NCBI GenBank assembly: GCA_036567965.1
Contig: DATCTN010000018.1
Location: 81,534-145,533, forward strand
From: Candidatus Kryptoniota bacterium
GTDB lineage: Bacteria; Bacteroidota; Ignavibacteria; Kryptoniales; JAKASW01
DNA: 64,000 nucleotides
Direction of reading: 5' to 3'
Within the stretch, counting starts at the first letter, position 1; each line of letters opens with the position of its first letter. The position numbers were made by a program, and so were the translations under genes. A model generated the notes under the pieces. It saw only the letters and a program-made list of their open reading frames with translations. It was not told the origin of the DNA and searched no databases. This document shows, piece by piece, positions 53,117 to 61,916 of the stretch.

Positions 53117-54439
53117 CTAGGCCTGCACTGGCTGCGGGACGTTCGTAGTCATCTCGTAAGATTCTCGTCGAACAAATCTGGATACCAAGAAATAAATCAC
53201 TCCCCAGACCTCTATAGTGTCGCCCAAGGTGGCCCACGCTCCGATGATGCTGAAGAAGAACAGTGTGAAGATGAATGCGTAAAACAACATCTTGGGCTCG
53301 CTGGCTAAGTCAGAGAGAATCTTCTTATCGAGCAGCCGCAGCAGGAAACCGTAGACGATGAATCCTAGGAACAAGCCGATGTCTCCCCAATTCATATAGA
53401 ACTCTCCCCATATCCCGACACGAATACCGGTATCAGCCCCCCAAATGTTTTGGGCTACATAAGCAGAATAGACCGAGTAAGCCGCCTTATCCATTCCGAA
53501 CAATTCGAAAACTTGTTTCGGTATTATGTTCGTAAAAATGGGAAGTATTGTTTGCCCGTAGAGAAAATCCGTATAATGGTACGAATTCCTTAGGAGCACA
53601 AAATCTCTGTACTCACCTCCCATGGAGTAGAGAAATCCAAGCGTGTTCGCCGCCGGTGATGATGCAACGTCCGACGTAGAACCGGCTATCGTGGTTTGTC
53701 CCCTAAGCACCTCAAAGAAGAAAGACAAGAAAGCCACCCCGATGAGTGAATAGAGTACCACTCTGGACGAGATACGTTTAAGAAGCATGAAGTAAATTCC
53801 AGCCATGACAAGGGGCAGAAATACAAGATGTCTGGAACCGATGCCCACGCTTATGATCACATTCACGATCATACAGGCAATATTAATAAGTCGCGGTTTA
53901 TAGCCTCTAATCAAATAGATGAAGTTGAGAGTCAGCAATGCCGAACTGAATGCAAGGAACTTTGCGAATGGAAGCAACCCCGCGACCTCGAACCGCTCAT
54001 TGCCGGTTAGGTTTGACCAGAAGATCGGGATTCCGCCGATCGCATAGAAATTCACGGCGTTGAATACGGTGCCGATGGCTGTGCCCCAGATAATCCAAAT
54101 AATTAGACTGGTGCCATCAAATCTCACAATAGCAGGCTTTGGCGCGGCCTCTGACTTGTAAAAAATGAGAGAGAGAATGAGAGCCCCGAGTGACAGGAAC
54201 ACTAATCTGTTCGCATTATACGGATTGATCGCGACGTAGAACCCTGCTAGTGACTGCACCAACGCAAGATTCAGCGTCCCGAGAATCGGATAGATGAGCA
54301 GAATCAGCGGAATGATGAAGATCGGACGCAGAACGAACCTGTCCTTCATCCGCCGGTACAAAAGTATCATGAGTATGAAATCGAGAGCAAGAATGGGGAC
54401 CGGAATGTAGTCCCACAACAGGCCCAGAGCCTCCGTCAT
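53117..54439 (-). CDS. wzy: Wzy-like O-antigen/exopolysaccharide polymerase
   Basis: 440 residues with about 11 hydrophobic segments and one long periplasmic loop (roughly 255-345: 'VLRGQTTIAGSTSDVASSPA' to 'AQNIWGADTGIRVGIWGEFY'). 'SVGIGSRHLVFLPLVMAGIY' and 'GEFYMNWGDIGLFLGFIVYG' are typical of oligosaccharide repeat-unit polymerases (O-antigen polymerase family) which link lipid-borne units in the periplasm. Low primary conservation makes topology and location next to Wzx the main evidence. Confidence 0.83.
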   Translation of the reverse strand: MTEALGLLWDYIPVPILALDFILMILLYRRMKDRFVLRPIFIIPLILLIYPILGTLNLALVQSLAGFYVAINPYNANRLVFLSLGALILSLIFYKSEAAPKPAIVRFDGTSLIIWIIWGTAIGTVFNAVNFYAIGGIPIFWSNLTGNERFEVAGLLPFAKFLAFSSALLTLNFIYLIRGYKPRLINIACMIVNVIISVGIGSRHLVFLPLVMAGIYFMLLKRISSRVVLYSLIGVAFLSFFFEVLRGQTTIAGSTSDVASSPAANTLGFLYSMGGEYRDFVLLRNSYHYTDFLYGQTILPIFTNIIPKQVFELFGMDKAAYSVYSAYVAQNIWGADTGIRVGIWGEFYMNWGDIGLFLGFIVYGFLLRLLDKKILSDLASEPKMLFYAFIFTLFFFSIIGAWATLGDTIEVWGVIYFLVSRFVRRESYEMTTNVPQPVQA

Positions 54440-54469
54440 CCTCTACCTACTTCACAGTCTGACCACATT

Positions 54470-55801
54470 TCACACTTCCCTGCCTTCCACTTCCTTGAAC
54501 AACCACTGTCGATAGAGAGAGGCATCGAAAAGATTTACGTTCACTTTCCTCAGTGCAATATAAAAAGCGGCCGTTATATATGTTTCAGTTATGAGCCAGG
54601 ACGTAGCCGCGCCCAACTCCTTCATGGATGAATCTAGTACACAGTTCAGAACGAAATTGACGACAGAACCGATCAGGATGATCCTGAGAAATGATTTGTC
54701 CAGATTCAAATTCAGAAGCCCCTGGATCCCGAAGACCGCGCTGAGTCCCGTTATCAGCGGGAAGAATGACAGAAGCCTGAGAACAACGACCGTCGGACCG
54801 AATTGTGACCCGAACACAATCCTCACGATAAGCTGAGAGAAAAGGAGCGTGACCAGGGAGATCGGCAGCATTGTCACTACCATTCCAACCGTCAGCTTCT
54901 TCAGCGCCATGATACCTCTGTCTTTGCTCTCCTTCATCATCTTCGCGATGTGAGGAAACATCGCCTGAGAAAGAGCGCTTATTGTAAGACTCTGGAGAAC
55001 TATCGTTAGCTTCGACCCCGCGGCAAAGAAACCGACCCTTTCCTTTGTGGCAAAGAATGCGAGTATAACTGTATTTGAGACCGTGTAGAAATTTACGAAC
55101 ACGGTCGACACGAATAGTGTGAACCCGCTTTTCAGTTGTGACCAAACCTCCGCCATCCGTGGGAAGACCACTTTACCCACATACTTCTGCGACGCGTACA
55201 CAAGTGACAGAACGCCGACAACGACCTGACCGACGGACAGAAGAAGAGGAACAACGATATATTGATCCTCCCGGTGGAGGAAAACAAACACACCTGCGGT
55301 GGTTATTACTTTCACGATGAAGGTGAAGACAGCGCGGAGTCCGAGCTTCTCAATGCCCTGAAAGAACCATGTCGGGAACGTTACAGTTCCAATTACATAG
55401 AGATAACTAACGACCATCACGGACATGTTCTCGCGGATCTGAGGTACCCAGAAGAGCGCCGCGAGAAAAGCAGCAGTTGAAATGAAAAACAGGAATGCCC
55501 GGCTCCAGATCACAGTCCAGAAAATTTCACTAATCTTCCCCGGATCGGACCTGTTTTGAGCGATCTCCCTTGAAGCGGTGAAGTCGAAGCCGTACATAAT
55601 CAGAAGGACGAAATAAGTTGTGAACGCCTGGGCAAATGATATGATCCCATAATCATTGGGACCTATCACCCGGACTATGTACGGGACTGTGATAAGCGGG
55701 AGTATCGAGTTCGCCGCCTGGAGCACGGAGAGAGAGAACACGTTCGATGCCACCTGGCGGTTATCGCCGCGGCGAATGAACTGAAGTGCTTTCCTAATCA
55801 A
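54470..55801 (-). CDS. wzx: Wzx-type polysaccharide flippase
   Basis: 443 residues, 12-14 helices. 'NVFSLSVLQAANSILPLITV' and 'PYIVRVIGPNDYGIISFAQA' are the strongly conserved N-terminal part of Wzx (O-antigen flippase) of the PST/MOP family. 'RLLSFFPLITGLSAVFGIQG' is another conserved segment. The TTG start at 55801 has AAGGGA upstream. It moves the undecaprenyl-linked repeat unit across the inner membrane for the adjacent polymerase. This is the second flippase of the window. Confidence 0.92.
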   Translation of the reverse strand: MIRKALQFIRRGDNRQVASNVFSLSVLQAANSILPLITVPYIVRVIGPNDYGIISFAQAFTTYFVLLIMYGFDFTASREIAQNRSDPGKISEIFWTVIWSRAFLFFISTAAFLAALFWVPQIRENMSVMVVSYLYVIGTVTFPTWFFQGIEKLGLRAVFTFIVKVITTAGVFVFLHREDQYIVVPLLLSVGQVVVGVLSLVYASQKYVGKVVFPRMAEVWSQLKSGFTLFVSTVFVNFYTVSNTVILAFFATKERVGFFAAGSKLTIVLQSLTISALSQAMFPHIAKMMKESKDRGIMALKKLTVGMVVTMLPISLVTLLFSQLIVRIVFGSQFGPTVVVLRLLSFFPLITGLSAVFGIQGLLNLNLDKSFLRIILIGSVVNFVLNCVLDSSMKELGAATSWLITETYITAAFYIALRKVNVNLFDASLYRQWLFKEVEGREV

Positions 55802-55972
55802 TCAGTAGTTCCCTTACCGATCAGCCCTTGCTGACGCAATACGGATCGACTGTGAATCAAACTCTGATGCTCCCACAACAAAGGAGCTTTATACTCTGGA
55901 TTTATTCCAGCGTCGGATATGATCATCAGATACGATATTCGGAAGGAGAGTCAATCTTGAGATGTCGGGCGG

Positions 55973-57772
55973 CTATTTGGATAGTGTGCTTCTGCAGAAG
56001 TTCTTGACAATATCATAATTCGGTGTGCCGGGAGAAGGTGTCGTGTAGACAAAAACAATCCCGGCATCGGTGATCGCTTTCGAAAGCGCATCCTGTAGAT
56101 ATGACGCTGATGCCTTTCTCCCCGACCACGATGAATGCGGGGTGAAATAAATGCAGGGGATCACCAGGGCATTCGGGAATGTCTTCCAGTAATCGTTGAT
56201 TTCGATCGGGAGACTCGAAGCCGAAATACCGTAGACCGGATCGAGCTGCGCATTATCCTGGTATCCCCAAAGCACAGCCTGTATGATCGGAGCGTATGCA
56301 CTAATATTGATCGTCTTCAGATCCTCATGATAGATAACCGCCCCGAACAACAGAGACTGGTTTATAGCTTTCGCCGCGTTTACTACCTGCTGTGCGTATG
56401 AAGGTGTGAAGAGGTTGAGATTCCTGTCGAAGTCATCGATCATCCATAGAGTCAGGTTCGCATGGCTTTTCGAGATGTTAGCAATCTCTTTTGCCCACCT
56501 GACGTAGTCAAGTCCGAACGGCGGATACTTCTGATCCGAGTTGTTTTTCGAAGAAACCGTGGGCGCTTCGCTGGGCGGTACAAGGTATGCCCAGACTTCT
56601 ATGCCGGCGCTCTGCGCGAGCGAACAGAAATCGGGAAGCGCCGCAAAGTCCTGTGCGGGGTGAGGATAAATCAGATAAGCATAACAATTGACACCAAGGT
56701 CTTTCAGCCGCGACACCATTTCCTTGATATCCGGTACGCCGTCTAGATTGTACTTCATCCCGGCGTACGCCACAACTAGTCTGCGTCCTGCAGGAAAGAC
56801 AGAACTGCTGGTCAAATTCCGGGCGACTCCCCTGTCATTCTCCTGGCGCAAAGAAGCGAGCCCGGAGATGTCCTTAATGGCGATCTTCTTGGTGAGAGAC
56901 CCGACGGTTACAGTCAGTGATCCGCTTCCTGTCGCGCGGACCTGCGTGACGTGAAGAGTGTCGCCCGAATTAAAGGTGACCTGAGTTTGAAGCAGACTTT
57001 CACCGTTCGCACCTTTACAGGAAATGGCAGTAGTTCCTCCCGTGGGAACACTTGGCTTCAGCAGAATAATCAACGGTGCCAGCGGATTGTAATAATATGT
57101 CCCGGCGTAAGTGAATGCCCCGTCCTGACTTAATCCGAAGGAGACCTGGAAAGGTAAACGTACCTGCTCCGATAAAGACGAGAGAGCGACCCCGGGGCGA
57201 TTGTCATTCTCCTTAGCTATCTGAACGTTGTCGATAAAGAACGAGCCGGAAGTCAACGGCCCGAAGAAGATTGTTGCGATCCGGTCTCTGAAAGCTACGT
57301 CGCTCACGTTGACGACGACGCGCGTCGGCACATCGGGAGTCAAGGTGAACTGATAGGTCCGTAATCCTTCACCGCCTCCTGGCGACTTCAGCTGAACAAT
57401 CATGTTGATGCCGGAACTGAAATCCAAAGGGAGTGCTACCACGTCGAACACCAGCGCCTGATAGGACGACCAGTCGGAACTTGACGGGCGCACATAGAAT
57501 CCCGGCGGGTGTGATGGATCGACATTCAGATTTGACACGTCAAGTTCGGCAGATTGTTTTCCAGAAATCACAAAATACTCGGAGCTCAGCTTCAGAGAGC
57601 ATCCTCTCGACGAGTAAACCTGGAAACCCGATCCGCTCGATTCTTCAAAATCTTCGACTGTCGTGGGGTGAAGCAATTCCTGGGCGTTGACATTCAACCC
57701 AAGCAAGAAGAAATAGAACATAGCAAGCAGGAGTGTAGTACGATACACAGTTCCGGTTTTCATAGCGGGCAT
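55973..57772 (-). CDS. Secreted protein with a TIM-barrel glycoside-hydrolase-like domain
   Basis: About 599 residues. Signal peptide ending 'GLNVNAQ', then a beta-sandwich (about 30-190) with 'SSGINMIVQLKSPGG' and 'FFGPLTSGSFFIDNVQIA' as in carbohydrate-binding modules. After a linker comes a TIM-barrel-like domain (about 325-600): 'AYAGMKYNLDGVPDIKEMV', 'AQSAGIEVWAYLVPPSE', 'WMIDDFDRNL', 'IQAVLWGYQDN', 'NALVIPCIYFTPHSSW'. The IDDF and SxE segments could provide acidic catalytic residues. It probably trims or processes the polysaccharide outside the cytoplasm. ATG at 57772 is chosen (GGTGG upstream); the 57811 start would bury the signal peptide. Confidence 0.7.
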   Translation of the reverse strand: MPAMKTGTVYRTTLLLAMFYFFLLGLNVNAQELLHPTTVEDFEESSGSGFQVYSSRGCSLKLSSEYFVISGKQSAELDVSNLNVDPSHPPGFYVRPSSSDWSSYQALVFDVVALPLDFSSGINMIVQLKSPGGGEGLRTYQFTLTPDVPTRVVVNVSDVAFRDRIATIFFGPLTSGSFFIDNVQIAKENDNRPGVALSSLSEQVRLPFQVSFGLSQDGAFTYAGTYYYNPLAPLIILLKPSVPTGGTTAISCKGANGESLLQTQVTFNSGDTLHVTQVRATGSGSLTVTVGSLTKKIAIKDISGLASLRQENDRGVARNLTSSSVFPAGRRLVVAYAGMKYNLDGVPDIKEMVSRLKDLGVNCYAYLIYPHPAQDFAALPDFCSLAQSAGIEVWAYLVPPSEAPTVSSKNNSDQKYPPFGLDYVRWAKEIANISKSHANLTLWMIDDFDRNLNLFTPSYAQQVVNAAKAINQSLLFGAVIYHEDLKTINISAYAPIIQAVLWGYQDNAQLDPVYGISASSLPIEINDYWKTFPNALVIPCIYFTPHSSWSGRKASASYLQDALSKAITDAGIVFVYTTPSPGTPNYDIVKNFCRSTLSK

Positions 57773-58109
57773 TTTAGTGAAACCACCTTCAATCCAAACA
57801 TCGAACTTCAATCCAATTCAAGAGAGATGACTGGTTCGCCTCTATCAGGGATTGTCTCCCGTCTTAAATTCCAACAACCAATCAGGTTTATTAGCGCCTC
57901 CCAGCGCTCAGAATTTCATCGGACTTCGCACCGGATAAAAATGATTGTGAATGCCGGGCTCTTGGCGGAACAGGCGTCCTGATGTCTGCCTACAGCTTCG
58001 CCATCTCAGTCACACCGCCGGTTGCAAGAATATTTATCGACCCGGCAAAGAAAGCGCGCCTGCGCCCTCGCAGTAGGGACTTAGGTATCTGCGCGGGAAA
58101 TTCTACTGG

Positions 58110-58700
58110 CTAAGCCGAGATGTTCTCTTTTCCCGAGTGGTTTAATTCTGATGGGACGGTCTTGCAAGCAAAAATACGGATTGAATCAGCCGGCACTTTC
58201 AAAGCCAACACTCTGTCAAGGCCTTCGATTCTGATAGTAAAATAATGCTCGTTCGAAATCTCAACAATCTCTCCACGCAACCCAGCCAAAACGCCCGCGA
58301 TGATTTCTCCACTCTTGCCAATGCATCCTTCGGTGAGGGACTCAACCTGTGCGGGATACAAGGCCGTTATTTTTCTGATGGAATCCATCTGCCAGTCGGG
58401 GACGATGCTCGGCTTGCCATTGTTCGACAGGAACTTCACGAACCCGTCGCACGCAAAGACTCTCAGTTTCTCTCCTTCGTCGATCCGGGTAAACACATAC
58501 CCGGAGTAGAGAGGAACCTCAACCCACTTTCTTCTATCACTCCACTGGTGCATTTCTTTTTTGAGGGGGAGAAAAGAATGGACGCCGTTTTTTGTCAGGC
58601 TGTCATGGACACGTTTTTCGTGTTTTGCATGGACATAGATCACATGCCAGCGCTTGCACTGATCCTGCTTCACTTCGGCGGCCCTTTCCTCGATATTCAT
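58110..58700 (-). CDS. UpxY-like NusG-paralogue transcription antiterminator
   Basis: 196 residues. 'RWHVIYVHAKHEKRVHDSLT' is the NGN domain start. 'FLPLKKEMHQWSDRRKWVEV' and 'PLYSGYVFTRIDEGEKLRVF' match the UpxY/LoaP/RfaH-like family, and 'GLRGEIVEI' is a KOW motif. In Bacteroides each capsule operon has its own UpxY that lets RNA polymerase read the long operon. Here it is second, just after the tyrosine kinase (6-base gap), rather than first. It likely acts in cis on this 29-kb locus. Confidence 0.9.
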   Translation of the reverse strand: MNIEERAAEVKQDQCKRWHVIYVHAKHEKRVHDSLTKNGVHSFLPLKKEMHQWSDRRKWVEVPLYSGYVFTRIDEGEKLRVFACDGFVKFLSNNGKPSIVPDWQMDSIRKITALYPAQVESLTEGCIGKSGEIIAGVLAGLRGEIVEISNEHYFTIRIEGLDRVLALKVPADSIRIFACKTVPSELNHSGKENISA

Positions 58701-58706
58701 TGAAAA

Positions 58707-61139
58707 TTATCGTAAGTCAGGATTTCTTATTTCTTCTTTATGTCCGTAGTAATGGTAATACCTGTAGTATCGGTAATACGCGCCATACGCCTTCGTGACA
58801 TCAAATTCGTTAAGCACGAAACCAATTATGCCGGCTTTAACCTGTTTCAACGTCGCGTAAGCTTTCTCGAGAACATCGAGTTCAGTCTTATTGGCAAGCG
58901 CGACGAACAGGACACCGTCCGTAAGCTTTGAGAGAATAACACCGTCGGTTACGGCTACAACTGGTGGCGAGTCGAAGATGACGAAGTCGAACGCGGACTT
59001 AAATATATCCAGGCTCGATTTCATGGCTTCCGATCCGAGCACCTCCGAAGGATTGGGCGGAAGCGAACCGGTTGGAAGAAGAAATAAATTGTCGACGAAA
59101 GTTTTCTTGACAGCTGTGTTCAGGTCGACTTCATTCCTGAGATACTCGATAAGGCCCGGCTTCCTCTCAGCCCCAAAAAGGCGATGCTGAATAGGCCTCC
59201 GGAGATCTCCATCGACAAGAAGGGTCTTAAGTCCCGCCTTCGCGAATGTGACAGCGATATTTGCTGTCGTCGTCGACTTTCCTTCCTTGGGAAGCGCGCT
59301 GACCACCAACAGGCTCTTTAGCGGTTTATCAATCCTGGAATATTGTATCGCCGTCCTAAGTGATCTATATGATTCAGCTATGGGATCCGTTGGCTTGTGG
59401 AAAGTTATCAGCCGGATGGGAACAGATACTCCGTCTTTCAATACCTTCTCTTCGCTGACTCCTTCTTTCGAGCTAGATGACGTGCCCATCATAACGGGGA
59501 TTGAGCCGAGCACGTTTAATCCTTTTCTCTCGAGATCTTCGGGAGACTTGACGCTCCTGTCAAGATAATCAAGGACAAACACACAGACGACGCCAAGGGC
59601 CAATCCGAGAATTATTCCAAGGGTTAGGTTTAGGGGTACCTTCGGGCTTATCGGCTTCAACGGTGGGACCGCAGGATCAACGATTTGAACATATCCAAAT
59701 TGGGATTGCTCCTGAATTTGTGCTTGCTGGAAACTGTCCTGAATCAAAAGGAATAGTTTTTCCCTGCTCTTCTCCGTTCTGTCTAGCTTAGCGAGTCCTA
59801 TGTACTGCTTTGGGATTTTCGAGAACTGCACGTCATATTGCTTTACTACTCGATCGAGTTCACCCTTCTCAGCTTCTGTAGCGCTCATGTCGAGCTCCTG
59901 CTGGAGGATCTTAAGCTTCAGTTCCTTGTAAAAGCCCGTCGGGTCATATGTGCCCGTGCTCCCCTGATCTACCGAAGTCATGCCGGTCGACATAACCTGC
60001 ATTGTAACAAACTGATCGGTCTTCGTTTTCAGCTTGCTCCGCAATTCAGCGATCTGGGAATCTCTTTGGGCGACAATCTGATTATAGACGTCCCTGTTGC
60101 CGACCATGGGGTTTTGGGAAATAGCAACATCCCGGCTTACTTGCAGCTCAGCGATCTGCTCCTGCAAAAGTTTAATGTACGGATCGACCGCGTCCGACAC
60201 GTTGGCTGCGATCGACGGTTCTATCTTTTTCAATTGCGCCTGATAGGCCTCAAGAACTTGCTGCTGGGAGGTAAGTTGAATCACCACGTCATCCCGTTGG
60301 GCCTGGAACGTGCTCATCACATCGATAAGCGATTTTGCCTCATCATCGAGTGAGACGATTCCCTGGGTCTGCATGTAATCTTGCAGCTGGTTCTCTGCAA
60401 CATCAAGGTCCTTTTTTGTGTCAGTTAATTGTCCCTGCAGGAACTCCCTCACATTAGTGGCCATATTCCTGCTGGAGCTCAGGTTAAGGTCGTAATATTG
60501 CTTTGTGTATGTGTTCGCAATGTTCGTGGACTCTTCAGGAGAGTGGCTTCGTACAGAAATGCTTATAATATCGGAGTTCCTGTCATTAGAAAACGAAACG
60601 GCCTTTTGAAGTCTCGCAAGAACGGCATCCATAAGCGTGATCTTGCCTTTTCCTTTAGCAACATCCTTCTCTGAGGTTGCAACGACTTCCATGGTGTCGG
60701 ACTTGCCGCCGATGGTTATAACAGGGTTTTCCAGTAGTTGTTCGGCAACATTTGTCCTCAATAAATTTGTCTGAAGTATTTCCATCTCGTTCGTGATGCG
60801 TCTCTCGTCAGACTCGAACGGTTGAAGGACGTCGCTCATGTTACCAAGGAGGGAATTTGAAGCGTCCTTGTTTTTCGCTATCAGTACTTCCGCTGTGGCC
60901 TCGTATACAGGCCTAACTAAGAACGTATATACGCTGGCAAGTGTCAGGACAAAAACGAAAACGAGAATTACAAGGGTTTTCCTCCTGTAGATTTTTTCGA
61001 TTATGTCCTGGAGTGTTATTTCCTGTTGCGGGCGACTTTGGAAGAAACCATGCTGGTGAGATGTTCCGTTCCCATTTGTTCTCCCGAATGCATCTCCGGG
61101 CACGAATCCATTCCCGTTGCTACCGTTTTCAGAACTCAA
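58707..61139 (-). CDS. wzc: Chain-length regulator / tyrosine autokinase (Wzz-Wzc fusion)
   Basis: About 810 residues. An N-terminal Asn/Gly-rich tail, a first helix ('LVILVFVFVLTLASVYTFLV'), the large periplasmic Wzz coiled-coil region, a second helix ('LTLGIILGLALGVVCVFVLD'), then the BY-kinase domain: Walker A 'SALPKEGKSTTTANIA', Walker A' 'LLVDGDLRRP', Walker B 'DFVIFDSPPVVAV'. The C-terminal tail 'YGAYYRYYRYYHYYGHK' is the tyrosine cluster that is autophosphorylated to control polymer length and export. The TTG at 61139 is preceded by GGGAGAGG and overlaps a small upstream ORF. Confidence 0.93.
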   Translation of the reverse strand: MSSENGSNGNGFVPGDAFGRTNGNGTSHQHGFFQSRPQQEITLQDIIEKIYRRKTLVILVFVFVLTLASVYTFLVRPVYEATAEVLIAKNKDASNSLLGNMSDVLQPFESDERRITNEMEILQTNLLRTNVAEQLLENPVITIGGKSDTMEVVATSEKDVAKGKGKITLMDAVLARLQKAVSFSNDRNSDIISISVRSHSPEESTNIANTYTKQYYDLNLSSSRNMATNVREFLQGQLTDTKKDLDVAENQLQDYMQTQGIVSLDDEAKSLIDVMSTFQAQRDDVVIQLTSQQQVLEAYQAQLKKIEPSIAANVSDAVDPYIKLLQEQIAELQVSRDVAISQNPMVGNRDVYNQIVAQRDSQIAELRSKLKTKTDQFVTMQVMSTGMTSVDQGSTGTYDPTGFYKELKLKILQQELDMSATEAEKGELDRVVKQYDVQFSKIPKQYIGLAKLDRTEKSREKLFLLIQDSFQQAQIQEQSQFGYVQIVDPAVPPLKPISPKVPLNLTLGIILGLALGVVCVFVLDYLDRSVKSPEDLERKGLNVLGSIPVMMGTSSSSKEGVSEEKVLKDGVSVPIRLITFHKPTDPIAESYRSLRTAIQYSRIDKPLKSLLVVSALPKEGKSTTTANIAVTFAKAGLKTLLVDGDLRRPIQHRLFGAERKPGLIEYLRNEVDLNTAVKKTFVDNLFLLPTGSLPPNPSEVLGSEAMKSSLDIFKSAFDFVIFDSPPVVAVTDGVILSKLTDGVLFVALANKTELDVLEKAYATLKQVKAGIIGFVLNEFDVTKAYGAYYRYYRYYHYYGHKEEIRNPDLR

Positions 61140-61312
61140 TAATCCTCTCCCTCTGTTAATCGCCAAAAAAAGTTAACGCATCGATAAAAGTCAGTCAAGT
61201 GCCCAAAAGCACAGGAGTTTGTTACATTTTTGTGAATTCTCACGGGAATCCACTCATGCAAGAGCTGGGGATTGTGAAACCTTTCAATTACTAAACAACC
61301 ATTCACAATCAT
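61136..61312 (-). CDS. Small leader ORF overlapping the wzc start
   Basis: 58 codons, 'MIVNGCLVIERFHNPQLLHE...' to '...VNFFWRLTEGEDY'. AGAGGGAACC directly precedes its ATG. Its stop TGA overlaps the wzc TTG as TTGA, a typical coupling arrangement. The peptide has no family feature and could still be chance. An inverted repeat (GATTGTGAA/TTCACAATC, 61270-61309) lies at its 5' end, which may fold over the ribosome site. Confidence 0.4.
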   Translation of the reverse strand: MIVNGCLVIERFHNPQLLHEWIPVRIHKNVTNSCAFGHLTDFYRCVNFFWRLTEGEDY

Positions 61313-61498
61313 GGTTCCCTCTTTACACAGCAATTGGACGACGCACAACGCCCCTTACGACTACTAACGATTTTACCCTGAGTTCTAATGTCGAAGGAAA
61401 GATCCGAGGCACTTTGCTGAAGTAAGTCAACCGCAGAGCAAGTTCAAACGTATTTTTCAATCTCTCGCCCTGGCTGTGACAAATCGGAGCTACCTTCG
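61141..61498. promoter_or_regulatory. Leader region of the polysaccharide operon
   Basis: About 350 bases between wzc and tRNA-Lys hold the promoter and untranslated leader of the operon, plus the small ORF. UpxY-family antiterminators need leader sequence for recruitment; an operon-specific site should lie here. I can point only to the 9-bp inverted repeat at 61270-61309 and cannot mark promoter elements. Confidence 0.4.
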
Positions 61499-61570
61499 TG
61501 AGGCTGGCAGGGATCGAACCTGCGACCCTTTGCTTAAAAGGCAAATGCTCTACCACTGAGCTACAGCCCC
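61499..61570 (-). tRNA. tRNA-Lys (anticodon TTT)
   Basis: 72 nt fold into a cloverleaf on the minus strand. The acceptor stem is GGGGCTG with CAGCCTC and discriminator A. The D arm has AGCTCAGTGGTAGAGC. The anticodon stem TTTGC/GCAAA encloses CTTTTAA (anticodon TTT). The T arm is GCAGG-TTCGATC-CCTGC. CCA is not encoded. The gene is complete and sits at the upstream border of the polysaccharide locus, transcribed in the same direction. Confidence 0.95.
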
Positions 61571-61916
61571 AAACATGTCCTGAAGACAGTCCAGGATTGT
61601 CAAAGAAAGTTTATTCAATTTAAGTAGGGGGAGAGACTACTGCAAGGAGGCACAAAGGGAAACAGGGACATAGGCACAAAAGGAAAAAAGGGGAAAAGGT
61701 CGGTCGGCAAATACGTTAAGAGCGACAGGGCGAACCTTACGCTATTCGAAGCAGCTCGTTTACCATGAGCATAAATATGGATAACATACGACTTCCTCTA
61801 TTTACTTTTTTCCTTTCTTGCCTCTGCATCTTTGTTCCTCTGTCCCTCTGTGCCTTCTTTACATTCACAGATTTATTCCTTAAACTCCCAAACGATAAAC
61901 TGAAAAGGTATCTGCA
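61571..61916. repeat. Intergenic region with inverted CAAAGGGACAGAGG-type repeats
   Basis: Between tRNA-Lys and cstA. 61646-61698 carries GGAGGCACAAAGGGAAACAGG-type sequence, and 61806-61856 carries the reverse complement type (TGTTCCTCTGTCCCTCTGTG). The arms are imperfect, about 50 bases each, some 110 bases apart. The same family appears at 26281. No gene is seen; the cstA promoter must be here. Confidence 0.6.
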
